From Halorhabdus amylolytica (lineage in GTDB: Archaea > Halobacteriota > Halobacteria > Halobacteriales > Haloarculaceae): 64,000 nucleotides of DNA. Of the stretch, positions 9,387 through 18,136 are shown piece by piece. The number at the start of each line of letters is the position of its first letter. Positions within the stretch are counted from its first letter, which is position 1. The notes beneath the pieces are model-generated. The model ran no database searches, was not told the origin of the DNA, and was given only the letters and a program-made list of their open reading frames with translations. The position numbers were made by a program, and so were the translations under genes. The stretch spans positions 42,299 to 106,298 of the forward strand of contig NZ_SPQG01000012.1 in NCBI RefSeq assembly GCF_004944975.1, in the 5' to 3' direction.

Positions 9387-10130
9387 ATGCCCCGGGCACG
9401 AAACGCGGCTCGACCGAAGAACGTCACGGTCGAAGAACTCCGTGATTACCTGACCGAGGTGGAGGGGAAGACAGCCACCCAGCGGATCATGGTCGGGATC
9501 AATCACAAGGAGGGAATCCCGCAGACGAAGCTGGCAGACTGGTACAACGTGTCCCGGACGACGATTCACAACTGGCTCAGCCGGCTCGAACGCCTCGACG
9601 AGGAACCGCTCGAGGAGGTCATCTACGACGAGGAGCGGCCGGGCCGGCCGTCGAAACTCGATCCGGACGAACGCGACCGCCTGGCGGCGGTACTCCAGTC
9701 GTCCCCGAGCGCCGTCGGGTACGACGCCTCGACGTGGACACCACGGCTCGTGCACATGTACATCGAGGAGACCTTCGATGTCGAATACAGCCTCAGCTAC
9801 GTCCGGGAACTCATGCACGACAGCGATGTGTCCTGGCAGACGATGAGGATGACGGAGGGTGAGAACGTCGCTCGAACTGGTCGAGGACCGACTCAGGACG
9901 AGTCCGAAGATACCCGCTCGAAGGACACTAACTCGGAAGATACCCGCTCGAAAGACACTAACTCGGAAGATACCCGCTCTGAAGCTACCAATACGGACGA
10001 TACTCACTCGAAAGATACTAACTCGGAGGATATCCACTCTGAAGATACCCATTCGAAGAATACCCACTCCGGGGACACCAACTCGGAGGACGATTCGGTT
10101 CCCCACCGGGTCCACGGCTGTCGGAGTTGA
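9387..10130 (+). CDS. Transposase-type helix-turn-helix protein with a pentapeptide-repeat tail
   Basis: Residues 20-130 form two consecutive helix-turn-helix units resembling the N-terminal DNA-binding part of IS630-type transposases. The first contains LADWYNVSRTTIHNWLSRLE, then a PGRPSKL linker precedes a second winged unit. The DDE catalytic domain that would follow in a transposase is absent. Instead residues 173-232 are 12 acidic, hydrophilic five-residue units of the type SEDTR/SKDTN, and the protein ends at residue 247. It may be a domesticated DNA-binding protein or a transposase remnant joined to a repeat. It sits divergent from araA and upstream of the second GH51 gene, but a role in arabinose control is only a guess. 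Confidence 0.65.
   Translation: MPRARNAARPKNVTVEELRDYLTEVEGKTATQRIMVGINHKEGIPQTKLADWYNVSRTTIHNWLSRLERLDEEPLEEVIYDEERPGRPSKLDPDERDRLAAVLQSSPSAVGYDASTWTPRLVHMYIEETFDVEYSLSYVRELMHDSDVSWQTMRMTEGENVARTGRGPTQDESEDTRSKDTNSEDTRSKDTNSEDTRSEATNTDDTHSKDTNSEDIHSEDTHSKNTHSGDTNSEDDSVPHRVHGCRS
9903..10082 (+). repeat. 15-bp tandem repeat, 12 units, inside the HTH gene
   Basis: Twelve in-frame 15-bp units encode S-(E/K)-D-T-x peptides. The first units alternate GAAGATACCCGCTCG- and AAGGACACTAACTCG-like sequence, giving a higher-order 30-bp period; later units are more diverged. The unit length is a multiple of three, so copy-number change keeps the frame. The opposite strand also reads open with hydrophobic pentapeptides, a by-product of the period. 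Confidence 0.85.
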
Positions 10131-10481
10131 GTTGGTAGCCGGGCACGATGTCCCTCGTCTGTTGTTTCTCGGTACGGCGACGTTCTTTCTATGTCGTAGC
10201 CACTCGCCGTCGGCCTGTTCGGAACGCGGCCCGTCCATTCTCTCGCCATTCCGGCTCGGATCGAATATTTGATGCGGTCGTCACTTCGGATCGATCGCAT
10301 GGTCCGGATTTCGGATCCCAGCGACGACCTCGTCGAACGGTTCTGATTGACCCTTCTGGCGGTTTTCTCCGCCAGGTACCTCCTCCGGGGGCTCGGACAG
10401 CCCGATTGGACCTCCGGGAGCAGCCCTCACCACTCTCACGAATACACAATCTTTTTATATTAGTTTCTGTTGTGTAGAACT
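10131..10481. promoter_or_regulatory. Intergenic region with promoter of GH51 paralogue 2
   Basis: The 351-bp gap has no supported gene. CTTTTTATAT at 10451-10460 lies 22-31 bp before the ATG at 10482 and is a good TATA box. A partial dyad, TTCTGTTGTGTAGAA, follows between it and the start codon. Confidence 0.5.
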
Positions 10482-11996
10482 ATGGGTTCAGAGATTCATG
10501 TCCATCGGCATGACCCGATCGACGAGATAGCCCCTGACGTTTACGGACACTTCGCCGAACACCTCGGTCGCTGTATTTACGGCGGGGTCTGGGTCGGCGA
10601 GGACGAAGATCGCGTGCCGACAGAGGACGGCATCCGCATGGACACCGTCGAACTGCTGGCCGACCTCGATATGCCGGTCCTCCGGTGGCCGGGCGGCTGT
10701 TTCGCCGACGACTATCACTGGGAGGACGGCGTCGGCCCGCGCGAGGAGCGGCCGACGCGGCGCAACGCCTTCTGGACGCAGGGCCGCGAGGAGATCCCGG
10801 AGGACCCGAATACTTTCGGGACTGACGAGTTCATGCGGCTGTGTGACATGCTCGATACCGAGCCGTACCTCGCCGTCAACGTCGGCAACGGGACGCCCGG
10901 CGAAGGGGCCGACTGGGCGGAGTACTGCAACTACGACGGCGATACAGAACTCGCTCAACGCCGCGAGGAGAACGGTTCCGAGGAGCCTTACGGTGTGAAG
11001 TACTGGGGTGTCGGCAACGAGAACTGGGGCTGTGGTGGTCGGTTCAGCCCCGAGCAATACGCCGAGCAGTACCGCCGGTACGCGACGTATCTCCGTAGCG
11101 TCAATGGGATGCTCAGCGATCGCGAGATGGAACTGATCGCGGTCGGGCACATCGGCGAGGACTGGAACCGGGACTTCCTCCGGGCGCTCCGGGACTGTTC
11201 GGAGTGGATCGAGGGTCCCTACGACCTGATGGAGCACATGTCGGTCCACCGCTACTACGAGGCCGGGCCCGACACTGACTTCGACGACGAGCAGTACTTC
11301 AAGTTGCTGGCCCGTTCGCGGCAGGTCGGTCAGGACATCGACAACACTGTCGACGCGTTGTCGACCTACGCCCGCGAGAGCGACATCAGTATCATCGTCG
11401 ACGAGTGGGGCGTCTGGCACCCCGAGGCGACCAACACGAACGGGCTCGAACAGGCAAACACCGTCCGTGACGCGATTTCGGCGGCCGGGGTCTTCGACGA
11501 CTTCCACGATCGCGCCGACGTCGTCGCGATGGCGAACATCGCCCAGACGGTCAACGTCCTGCAGTGTCTCGTCCAGACTGACGAGGACGAGGCGTGGCCG
11601 ACCCCGACCTACCAGGTCTTTGATTTCTACAAGGATCACATGGGTGGGACTGCCCTGAAGACTGTCGTCGACAGCGAGAAGGAAGCGGTCGAGGACGAAC
11701 CTCTCGATGTGCCGCTGGTCAGTGCGTCGGCCTCCGAGCAGGACGGAGAGGTCTTCGTGACGCTGTCGAACCGTGATCTGGAGAGCGAGACCGTCGAGAT
11801 CGAGACCGATCTCGAAGACGCCTCGGTCGTCGATAGCGAGGTACTGTTCGAAGACAAGGGCGTCAGGGAACATTCGACTGCCGAGAACGCAGCGGCGTTC
11901 GAACCCGACGCGATCGACGTCGACGCCGAGGGTGACGGCGTCTTCGTCGTCGAGGCGCCCGCGAGTTCTGTCGTGAGTGTGACTCTTTCCGCCTGA
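10482..11996 (+). CDS. GH51 alpha-L-arabinofuranosidase, paralogue 2
   Basis: This 504-residue copy keeps all catalytic features of the family: Glu180 in GVGNENWGCGG as acid/base and Glu308 in VDEWGVWHPE as nucleophile, with an RWPGGCFADDYHW substrate-loop block shared with its two neighbours. It is cytosolic, with no signal. The ATG at 10482 was chosen over the in-frame ATG at 10470 because the TATA box at 10451-10460 gives standard leaderless spacing. Relative to paralogue 1 it lacks the insertion around residues 240-250, so loop differences near the active site may separate their substrates. It is followed 137 bp later by paralogue 3 on the same strand, with separate promoters. Confidence 0.92.
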   Translation: MGSEIHVHRHDPIDEIAPDVYGHFAEHLGRCIYGGVWVGEDEDRVPTEDGIRMDTVELLADLDMPVLRWPGGCFADDYHWEDGVGPREERPTRRNAFWTQGREEIPEDPNTFGTDEFMRLCDMLDTEPYLAVNVGNGTPGEGADWAEYCNYDGDTELAQRREENGSEEPYGVKYWGVGNENWGCGGRFSPEQYAEQYRRYATYLRSVNGMLSDREMELIAVGHIGEDWNRDFLRALRDCSEWIEGPYDLMEHMSVHRYYEAGPDTDFDDEQYFKLLARSRQVGQDIDNTVDALSTYARESDISIIVDEWGVWHPEATNTNGLEQANTVRDAISAAGVFDDFHDRADVVAMANIAQTVNVLQCLVQTDEDEAWPTPTYQVFDFYKDHMGGTALKTVVDSEKEAVEDEPLDVPLVSASASEQDGEVFVTLSNRDLESETVEIETDLEDASVVDSEVLFEDKGVREHSTAENAAAFEPDAIDVDAEGDGVFVVEAPASSVVSVTLSA

Positions 11997-12133
11997 CAGC
12001 TTCGCCCGTTGGGTTCCCGATACTCGGTGTCAGTCCGCTTTTCGATCCCGTGTCGGCGACGAATGCAGACCGTGGTTCGTCACGGCTCTAAACAAGTCCG
12101 TATCTATTTGGCCTCTTGGCCGTAGGGTAGCGT

Positions 12134-13678
12134 ATGAACGCAGCGATCCACGTCGCGCGGCACGATCCGATCGATCGAATCGATCCGAACGTGTACGGTC
12201 ATCTTTCGGAACACCTCGGCAGGTGTATTTACGGCGGGGTCTGGGTCGGCGAGGACGAGAATCGTGTGCCGACTGAGGGCGGGATACGGCTGGATACGGC
12301 CGAGTTACTCCACGATATCGAAGTGCCGGTCTTGCGATGGCCGGGCGGCTGTTTCGCCGATGACTACCACTGGCGTAACGGGATCGGTCCGCGCGAGGAT
12401 CGCCCTCGGCGTCGAAACATGTGGTGGGTCCAGGGCCGTGAGGACCTCCCCGAGGAATCCAACGCCTTCGGGACCGAGGAGTTCATGCAGTTGTGTGAGA
12501 TGATCGATACCGAGCCGTATCTCGCCGTCAACGTCGGATCGGGCGAGCCCGACGAGGCAGTCGACTGGGCGGAATACTGCAACTACGACGGCGATACGGA
12601 GATGACGCGACTCCGTGCGGCAAACGGGAGCCAGGAGCCACACGACGTCACGTGGTGGGGCGTCGGCAACGAGAACTGGGGTTGTGGCGGGCGATTCAGT
12701 CCCGAACTGTACGCCGAGCAGTTCCGTAGTCACGCGAACTACCTCAAGGCGTTCGACCGTGTGATGTGTGACGGGGACATCCAACTGGTCGCCTGCGGAC
12801 ACATCACCGACAACTGGAACCGCCGATTCCTGGAGCACCTCGCCGAGTGCGTCTCCTTCGGCCAGGGGACAGCCTACGATCTCATCGATCACCTCTCGGT
12901 CCACCGCTATTACTACGCCGGCGGCGACACGGATTTCACCGAAACCCAGTACTACCGATTGTTGGCCCGCGCGGCGAAGATCGGTGACGACATCGATCGA
13001 GCGGCCGAGGCTATCGAGATGTTCGCGCCCGCTTCCGATATCGGGATCGTCGTCGACGAGTGGGGGGTCTGGCACCCCGAGGCGGTCTTCGCGAACGGGC
13101 TCGAACAGGCCAACACCGTCCGGGACGCGCTGGCGGCTGCTGCCGTTCTCGATGATCTCAACGAACGGGCGGACGTGGTTTCGATGGCGAACATCGCTCA
13201 GACGGTCAACGTCCTGCAGTGTCTCGTCCAGACGAACGAGGCGGAAGCCTGGCCGACCCCGACTTACCAGGTGTTCGATCGCTACATGGGTCATATGGGT
13301 GCCACGGCCCTCCGAACGGTCGTCGACGCCGACACTTGGTCCGTCGAGAGTCAGGGCAGCGAGTTCGGCCCGGAGGATACCCACGAAGTCCCGCTGGTCA
13401 GCGCCTCAGCCTCCGAGACCGACGGTCGCCTCCACGTCACGCTTTCGAACCGCGACCTGGACGCCGCCTGTGCGGTCACTGTCCACCCCGACGCCGAAGA
13501 CGTGACCGTCGTCGACGCGTCGGTGTTGTTCGACGGGCTCGCAGTCGACATCCACTCCACGGTGGACAACGCTGCCGTGTTCGAACCGGAGTCCATAGAC
13601 GTCGAGGACGAGGGTGACGGTCGGCTTGTCCTCGAGGCACCCCCGAGCTCCGTCGTGAGTCTGACGCTCGACCTGTAA
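12134..13678 (+). CDS. GH51 alpha-L-arabinofuranosidase, paralogue 3
   Basis: The third GH51 copy has 514 residues. The acid/base is Glu180 (GVGNENWGCGG) and the nucleophile Glu309 (VVDEWGVWHPE). It departs from the other two at the conserved HFAEHLGR block, which reads HLSEHLGR, and at YHWRNGIGPRED in place of YHWEDGVGPREE; such changes near the substrate loop could alter specificity. There is no signal peptide. A TATA-like GTATCTATTT sits about 25-34 bp upstream. The tandem location with paralogue 2 and a close relation to paralogue 1 indicate local gene duplication. A GH93-like exo-arabinanase gene follows. Confidence 0.92.
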   Translation: MNAAIHVARHDPIDRIDPNVYGHLSEHLGRCIYGGVWVGEDENRVPTEGGIRLDTAELLHDIEVPVLRWPGGCFADDYHWRNGIGPREDRPRRRNMWWVQGREDLPEESNAFGTEEFMQLCEMIDTEPYLAVNVGSGEPDEAVDWAEYCNYDGDTEMTRLRAANGSQEPHDVTWWGVGNENWGCGGRFSPELYAEQFRSHANYLKAFDRVMCDGDIQLVACGHITDNWNRRFLEHLAECVSFGQGTAYDLIDHLSVHRYYYAGGDTDFTETQYYRLLARAAKIGDDIDRAAEAIEMFAPASDIGIVVDEWGVWHPEAVFANGLEQANTVRDALAAAAVLDDLNERADVVSMANIAQTVNVLQCLVQTNEAEAWPTPTYQVFDRYMGHMGATALRTVVDADTWSVESQGSEFGPEDTHEVPLVSASASETDGRLHVTLSNRDLDAACAVTVHPDAEDVTVVDASVLFDGLAVDIHSTVDNAAVFEPESIDVEDEGDGRLVLEAPPSSVVSLTLDL

Positions 13679-14031
13679 TTCCCACTTCCGGCCGGCCAGA
13701 AGTCCCTGGAAATCACAGAGTACGTCGACGCGTCCTGAAACAACCCACGAACAGCCGAATCGGGTCACACCAACCCGGGAGTGCGATCCCGGGCCGTCGG
13801 CACTACTGCGATGGCTCGCTATCCCCGTTCTCGATCGCGATCGTGACCGTCGATCGACTCCGATCTCGCGATAGGTCTGGGGGAGAGGGCCAGGGGGCGG
13901 TGACGTCCATCCGTAGATCCTATGGGTGTCGAGTGTATTGGTTGATATATGTTCAGTCAGCCGCCCGAGTCTCGTATAGCTGTCGTCGTTTCGATTCACG
14001 AGTTCCTCACGGCCGTCGAGGGGTGTCCGTG
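13679..14031. other. Intergenic region, 353 bp
   Basis: I see no gene here. A TATATA-like GATATATG near 13943 could be a promoter for the downstream enzyme, but it is about 85 bp from the chosen start. The open frame that runs through the gap from 13843 is Arg/Ser rich and unlike a protein. Confidence 0.4.
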
Positions 14032-15228
14032 ATGTCCGAAGGTGAACACACCGACGAGACACCTCCCTCCCCGTCCGGTCGTGGCGCTGGGCAGACACTG
14101 TACCGACCCCCGGAAGGGGCGCCAGAACCGGGTGCGATGTATCCCCGCGTCGAGCGATTGACCCACGACGATGCTGGCGATGTGTTGCTCGCGACGTTCG
14201 AACACTACTGGAGCACGGACCTCGACAACGCCGCACAGCCGTTCTTCCCGGTCTATCGAAGCACCGATGGCGGTGACACCTGGCGAAAGTGCTCGGAGAT
14301 CCACGACACCGAGAACGACTGGGGGCTGCGATATCAGCCGACGCTGTTCGAACTCCCGACGGACGTCGGACCGTGGTCGGCCGGGACAGTGATCGCCGCC
14401 GGGAACTCGATCCCCGACGACCTTTCGCGGACGCAGATCGACGTTTACGCCAGCGAGGACCACGGCCAGACCTGGGAGTACGTCAGTACCGTCGCCGAGG
14501 GGGGCAAAGCCGTCCCCCAGACCGGATCGACGCCGGTCTGGGAGCCCGAACTGGCGCTCGACTCCGACGGGAACCTCGTCGTTTACTTCGCCGACGAGCG
14601 TCACCGCGAGGACGGCTACAACCAGTTGATCGGCCACCGTGTCTCCGAAGACGGCGGCCAGACCTGGGCGGAGGAAGTCTTCGACGCTGCGATCCCGAAC
14701 GGCGAGGATCGCCCCGGAATGCCGGTCGTGACCCGACTCCCGGACGGACGGTACGTGATGGTCTACGAGATCGTCGGTCCCACCTACGAGGGTGGCGTCT
14801 TCCTTAAGGTCTCGCCGGACGGGCGATCCTGGGGCGATCCGGCTGACGTGGGATCACCTGTCCGGACCGACGAGGGATACCAGGGGTGTAACGGACCGTA
14901 CGTCACGTGGACGCCGGCAGGTGGCCCGGACGGGACCGTGCTCGTTTCGGCGAAGACGGTTCGGGACGAGGACCGCGAGCCAGCGCCGGGCAGCGGTGAG
15001 GTTCTTTTCGCGACACAGGACTTCACTGATTTCGCCGACTGGACGACGATTCCGGCCCCACTGCCGTACGACGACGAACTCGATGTCGACTACCAGATGG
15101 TCGCCTGGACGACACCACTACTGCCCTCCCCCGACGGCGATCGACTCCTGGAGATGACTGGCACGTACGTCGACGAGGAGCGCCTGGAGATCGTCTACGC
15201 GATCGAGGATCTCTATTTGAACCTCTGA
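14032..15228 (+). CDS. Sialidase-fold glycoside hydrolase, GH93-like exo-arabinanase candidate
   Basis: The 398-residue protein is a predicted six-bladed beta-propeller. It has several Asp-box motifs of the form S-x-D-x-G-x-T-W: STDGGDTW, SEDHGQTWEY and SEDGGQTWAE. The N-terminal YPRVERLTHDDAGDVLLATF and central TPVWEPELALDSDGNLVVYF segments resemble the exo-1,5-alpha-L-arabinanase family GH93, which releases arabinobiose from linear arabinan. GH33 sialidases share the fold, and the sialidase arginine triad is not obvious. Arabinose genes on both sides favour GH93. No Tat or Sec signal is visible from the ATG at 14032, so it appears cytosolic. The upstream part of the frame (13843-14031) is not protein-like. 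Confidence 0.68.
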   Translation: MSEGEHTDETPPSPSGRGAGQTLYRPPEGAPEPGAMYPRVERLTHDDAGDVLLATFEHYWSTDLDNAAQPFFPVYRSTDGGDTWRKCSEIHDTENDWGLRYQPTLFELPTDVGPWSAGTVIAAGNSIPDDLSRTQIDVYASEDHGQTWEYVSTVAEGGKAVPQTGSTPVWEPELALDSDGNLVVYFADERHREDGYNQLIGHRVSEDGGQTWAEEVFDAAIPNGEDRPGMPVVTRLPDGRYVMVYEIVGPTYEGGVFLKVSPDGRSWGDPADVGSPVRTDEGYQGCNGPYVTWTPAGGPDGTVLVSAKTVRDEDREPAPGSGEVLFATQDFTDFADWTTIPAPLPYDDELDVDYQMVAWTTPLLPSPDGDRLLEMTGTYVDEERLEIVYAIEDLYLNL

Positions 15229-15494
15229 GATCGTCACTTTCGCGGACTTTGCCTGTAATGTTGTGGTCCCGTTGAGGTGTGTCTCCCGCGAGAACCCACA
15301 GCACACCTACACGAAGCTCCTCATGTGGGCCACGCCGAACCTCGATGCCGCCGCCCAGGGTGAGACGATGTCACCGCTCCGGAAGATCACGCATACTGGG
15401 ACAGTTCGGAGATCGAAGACGGAGACGACGACATCCTTCGACAACGGCGATCGGCCTCCGGTCTTCCGTTACAGTCCCCGCCCCGGGAACGACG

Positions 15495-16373
15495 TCAGAT
15501 CCCGTCGGGTTGGACGGTGGCGGCTTGCGCCGGGTCGTCGACGTCTTCGGCCAACGTCCACGTTTCGACGTGAGTGACGGTCTCATCGGGGTCGACTGTA
15601 CGGAGCGGGCCGACCGTCTCCAGTTCCAGGATCTCCGAACTCGTGTACACCTGGGCGCCGCTATCGAGGTCGGGGTAGTTACCGCCGGGAACGTACTCGA
15701 AGTCCTTCCGGAAGACGTGGCCGTCGTTGACGTACGCGACCCAGCTGTCTCCCGCGGAGGTCCCGATCTTCAGTGGCCCGTCACACCCGGTGTCCTGGCT
15801 GACGTAGACGTTGTCCTCGCCATAGGAGAGGCGGTCATCGCCGGGCCGCGTGTACGGCCAGAAGGTGATCGACCGATCGGGCAACAGCGAGTCGGCTTCC
15901 GCCTGGGGCGTCAACGGCATGACGGCCGTTCCGTCGGGTTCGAGAACGCTGAGGGCCCAGGGGGCGAATTCGATGGGCCACACTCCACGGTTGGTGAGTT
16001 CGTGAGTGATCTCGACGGACGATCCGGACCCCGTACGGACCGTCACTGCCTTTTCGATACCCGTCCGCTCGTGGGTGGAGCGGCGGAGTTCGACGCCGTC
16101 TTCGAGAAGGTCGACCTCGACGGGATCGGTGTCGGGGATGTGGGTCCGGGACTCGTCCTCGGGGGAGTGCCAGAGCCGATGGCCGCCGATCAGCGGCCAC
16201 TCCTCGCGTTGGTGATCGAACAGCCGGAACTCGTTGCGATCTCCCTCGAACCCGAAGTGGACGATCCGTGGTCCGATCGACGTCGGCGCGAGGAGCTCGA
16301 TCGTCCCGTTGGCGACCCGGACCACGTCCTCCCACCGTTCGTCGGAGATACGTTCGACTGTCACTCCGCTCAT
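15495..16373 (-). CDS. Galactose-mutarotase-fold protein (DUF4380-like)
   Basis: The 292-residue protein looks like an all-beta super-sandwich. ELLAPTSIGPRIVHFGF near the N-terminus resembles the opening of aldose 1-epimerase relatives. It also has IGGHRLWHSPED and a later TRPGDDRLSYGEDNVYV segment, features I associate with DUF4380 proteins. A mutarotase or carbohydrate-processing role is plausible, perhaps interconverting anomers of sugars released by the neighbouring glycosidases, but the catalytic His/Glu pair cannot be assigned with confidence. It is cytosolic and convergent with the GH93-like gene across a 266-bp gap. Confidence 0.62.
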   Translation of the reverse strand: MSGVTVERISDERWEDVVRVANGTIELLAPTSIGPRIVHFGFEGDRNEFRLFDHQREEWPLIGGHRLWHSPEDESRTHIPDTDPVEVDLLEDGVELRRSTHERTGIEKAVTVRTGSGSSVEITHELTNRGVWPIEFAPWALSVLEPDGTAVMPLTPQAEADSLLPDRSITFWPYTRPGDDRLSYGEDNVYVSQDTGCDGPLKIGTSAGDSWVAYVNDGHVFRKDFEYVPGGNYPDLDSGAQVYTSSEILELETVGPLRTVDPDETVTHVETWTLAEDVDDPAQAATVQPDGI

Positions 16374-16554
16374 GGCAGATCACTGTCCGGTTTGGATTGC
16401 TGCATGACGATCAGACGTTCTCACAGATACCGTAAAATGTTTGCGGGGGAGACACCCGGACAGTGGCGACGATCACTGCGGCCTCCGACATTTGCAAATA
16501 TGATAAATTGAGGGATATTATTATACACGTTCCCCGTCTACCGGACCGGTAGAA

Positions 16555-17727
16555 ATGGCACAAACGATGCGATCGATCGAGGTCATGCACGACTGGGAGG
16601 ATGGCGACGGTCGGGCAGCAATCGATGGGTTATTGGACGTTTATCGCCGGAATAGCGGGGGATCGGCGGACGAACGGACGGCTGATAGCGTCCGCCTGTC
16701 AGCGAAGACGGGGTTGTTGCGCGAGGATCCACCCGACGTGTGGTTCGATTGGCCGGGGAAGAACCTCGAACCGTACCTCGAGGCGGACGTCCTGGCCGAC
16801 CTCACGGACGTCTGGCAGGAACACGACCTCGAATCACGCTACATCTCCGGTGCTCGCGATGTCGCCCGCGACGAGGACCGTTACGTCGCCCTCCCCATGA
16901 ACATCCACCGGCTCAACAACCTCTTCTATGACGTCGAGACCGTCGAATCGGCCGGCGTCGATCCCTCGGACGCTGGATCGCCACGCGAATTCCTCGAAGT
17001 CTTAGAGCAGGTCGTCGACGCGACCGACGCCGTCGGTCTGATCCAGCCCTGGAAGAACCCGGTCCCGGTCCTCCAGCTGTGGGAAACGACATTGATCGGG
17101 GAGTTCGGTGCCGATACTTACCGATCCATCGTTGACGGTGACGTGAGAGCCAATCGCGGACAGATCGAGGAAGCGCTCGAACTCGTCCGGGGGATCGCCG
17201 ACTTCGTGCCCGAACGATCACTGTTCCTGGATATTGCGGAAGCGCCGGTCGAGTTCGTCTCCAGTAACGCCGCCTTCTACGTCCAGGGTGACTGGTCGAC
17301 TTCGGTGTTCAATGCGGCCGAGGACTTCTCCTTCCGGGCGGACTGGGGACACGCCGCGTTCCCCGGGACCGAGGGCCTCTACCAGATGAACATGGATGCC
17401 ACGCTCGTCCCGAAGATGATCGGACGAACGGACGCGATGGATGCGTTTCTGGCGACTGTTGGCTCGGTCGAGGGCCAGGTTGCGTTCAACGCCCAGAAGG
17501 GTTCGATCCCGCCGCGGACGGACGTCCCCGACGACGAGTTCTCGCCGTTCCAGCGGATGCAGATGGACGCCTTCGAACACTCACGCTCCCAGCCTGCGTC
17601 AGTCGCCCACGGGCTCGCAGTGCGACCCGACCGCTACATCGAACTACTGACTACGTTCGTCTCCTTTACGGAAACCTGGGATGTCGACGCGACGACGCGG
17701 GCCGTCGTCGACGTACTCGGTAACTGA
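16555..17727 (+). CDS. Solute-binding-protein-like protein (ABC family 1) with no signal peptide
   Basis: The 390-residue protein has the fold signature of a sugar solute-binding protein: DVWFDWPGKNLEPYL early, a PMNIHRLNNLFYD hinge-region segment, AFYVQGDWSTSVFN near residue 240, and NAQKGSIPPRTD near the C-terminus. Exported members begin with a Tat signal and lipobox; this one starts directly at MAQTMRSIEV. I read the frame back to an in-frame stop at 16504 and found no alternative ATG, GTG or TTG start that would supply a signal. A TATA-like TATTATTATAC (about 16515-16525) gives leaderless spacing for the ATG at 16555. No permease is adjacent. It may be a cytosolic sugar sensor or carrier, which is inference. 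Confidence 0.72.
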   Translation: MAQTMRSIEVMHDWEDGDGRAAIDGLLDVYRRNSGGSADERTADSVRLSAKTGLLREDPPDVWFDWPGKNLEPYLEADVLADLTDVWQEHDLESRYISGARDVARDEDRYVALPMNIHRLNNLFYDVETVESAGVDPSDAGSPREFLEVLEQVVDATDAVGLIQPWKNPVPVLQLWETTLIGEFGADTYRSIVDGDVRANRGQIEEALELVRGIADFVPERSLFLDIAEAPVEFVSSNAAFYVQGDWSTSVFNAAEDFSFRADWGHAAFPGTEGLYQMNMDATLVPKMIGRTDAMDAFLATVGSVEGQVAFNAQKGSIPPRTDVPDDEFSPFQRMQMDAFEHSRSQPASVAHGLAVRPDRYIELLTTFVSFTETWDVDATTRAVVDVLGN

Positions 17728-18136
17728 TCGGTCACAAGTACGGCATATCGTTTGTTGGTTGGGCGGACTCAGCTCGAATCTGATCCGGTTGCCGGCTGAT
17801 TGAGACCTGAGTTTCTTGTGAAGAAATACACGTCCTGAAAACCTTCTACCAGTTACATCACTCGATAGAACGGCCGATCGTCAGGAATTCAATGATAAAA
17901 CATCCACTTTAGTTCGTCTATTGGGCCGATATTGAGATAGGGATCCTTCTCGATGCCATGAGTAGTAATAAACGGGCGCCGAATTACCGCTATCGATTGA
18001 TTACTACAATAGCGAGAATAGCGGAAATGAAGGTGAGATTATTTCCCAGAAAGATACACCTTACTTGAAATGATATTTTCATGCTGCCACATCGCGAGGG
18101 GTAACACATTCGATGTCGTAACTTCGAGAGTGTGTA
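17728..18136. other. AT-rich intergenic region, 409 bp
   Basis: No gene is visible. An inverted repeat, CCGCTAT (17987-17993) and ATAGCGG (18018-18024), with an extra ATAGCG at 18009, could form a hairpin between the convergent solute-binding-like and GH2 genes. It could act as a bidirectional termination region, but there is no clear T tract. Confidence 0.35.

Noticed and set aside
9369..10238. A minus-strand frame with hydrophobic pentapeptides resembling a pentapeptide-repeat protein
   Set aside because: It is the reverse reading of the 15-bp repeat in the HTH gene. The period alone explains it, and the plus frame has a real HTH domain.
10488..11873. A 461-residue minus-strand frame under GH51 paralogue 2
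   Set aside because: It is an antisense shadow; similar antisense frames occur under the other GH51 copies (for example 12305-13384).
15279..16511. A 410-residue plus-strand frame over the mutarotase-like gene
   Set aside because: It is an antisense shadow without recognisable domains; the minus frame has the conserved carbohydrate-enzyme segments.
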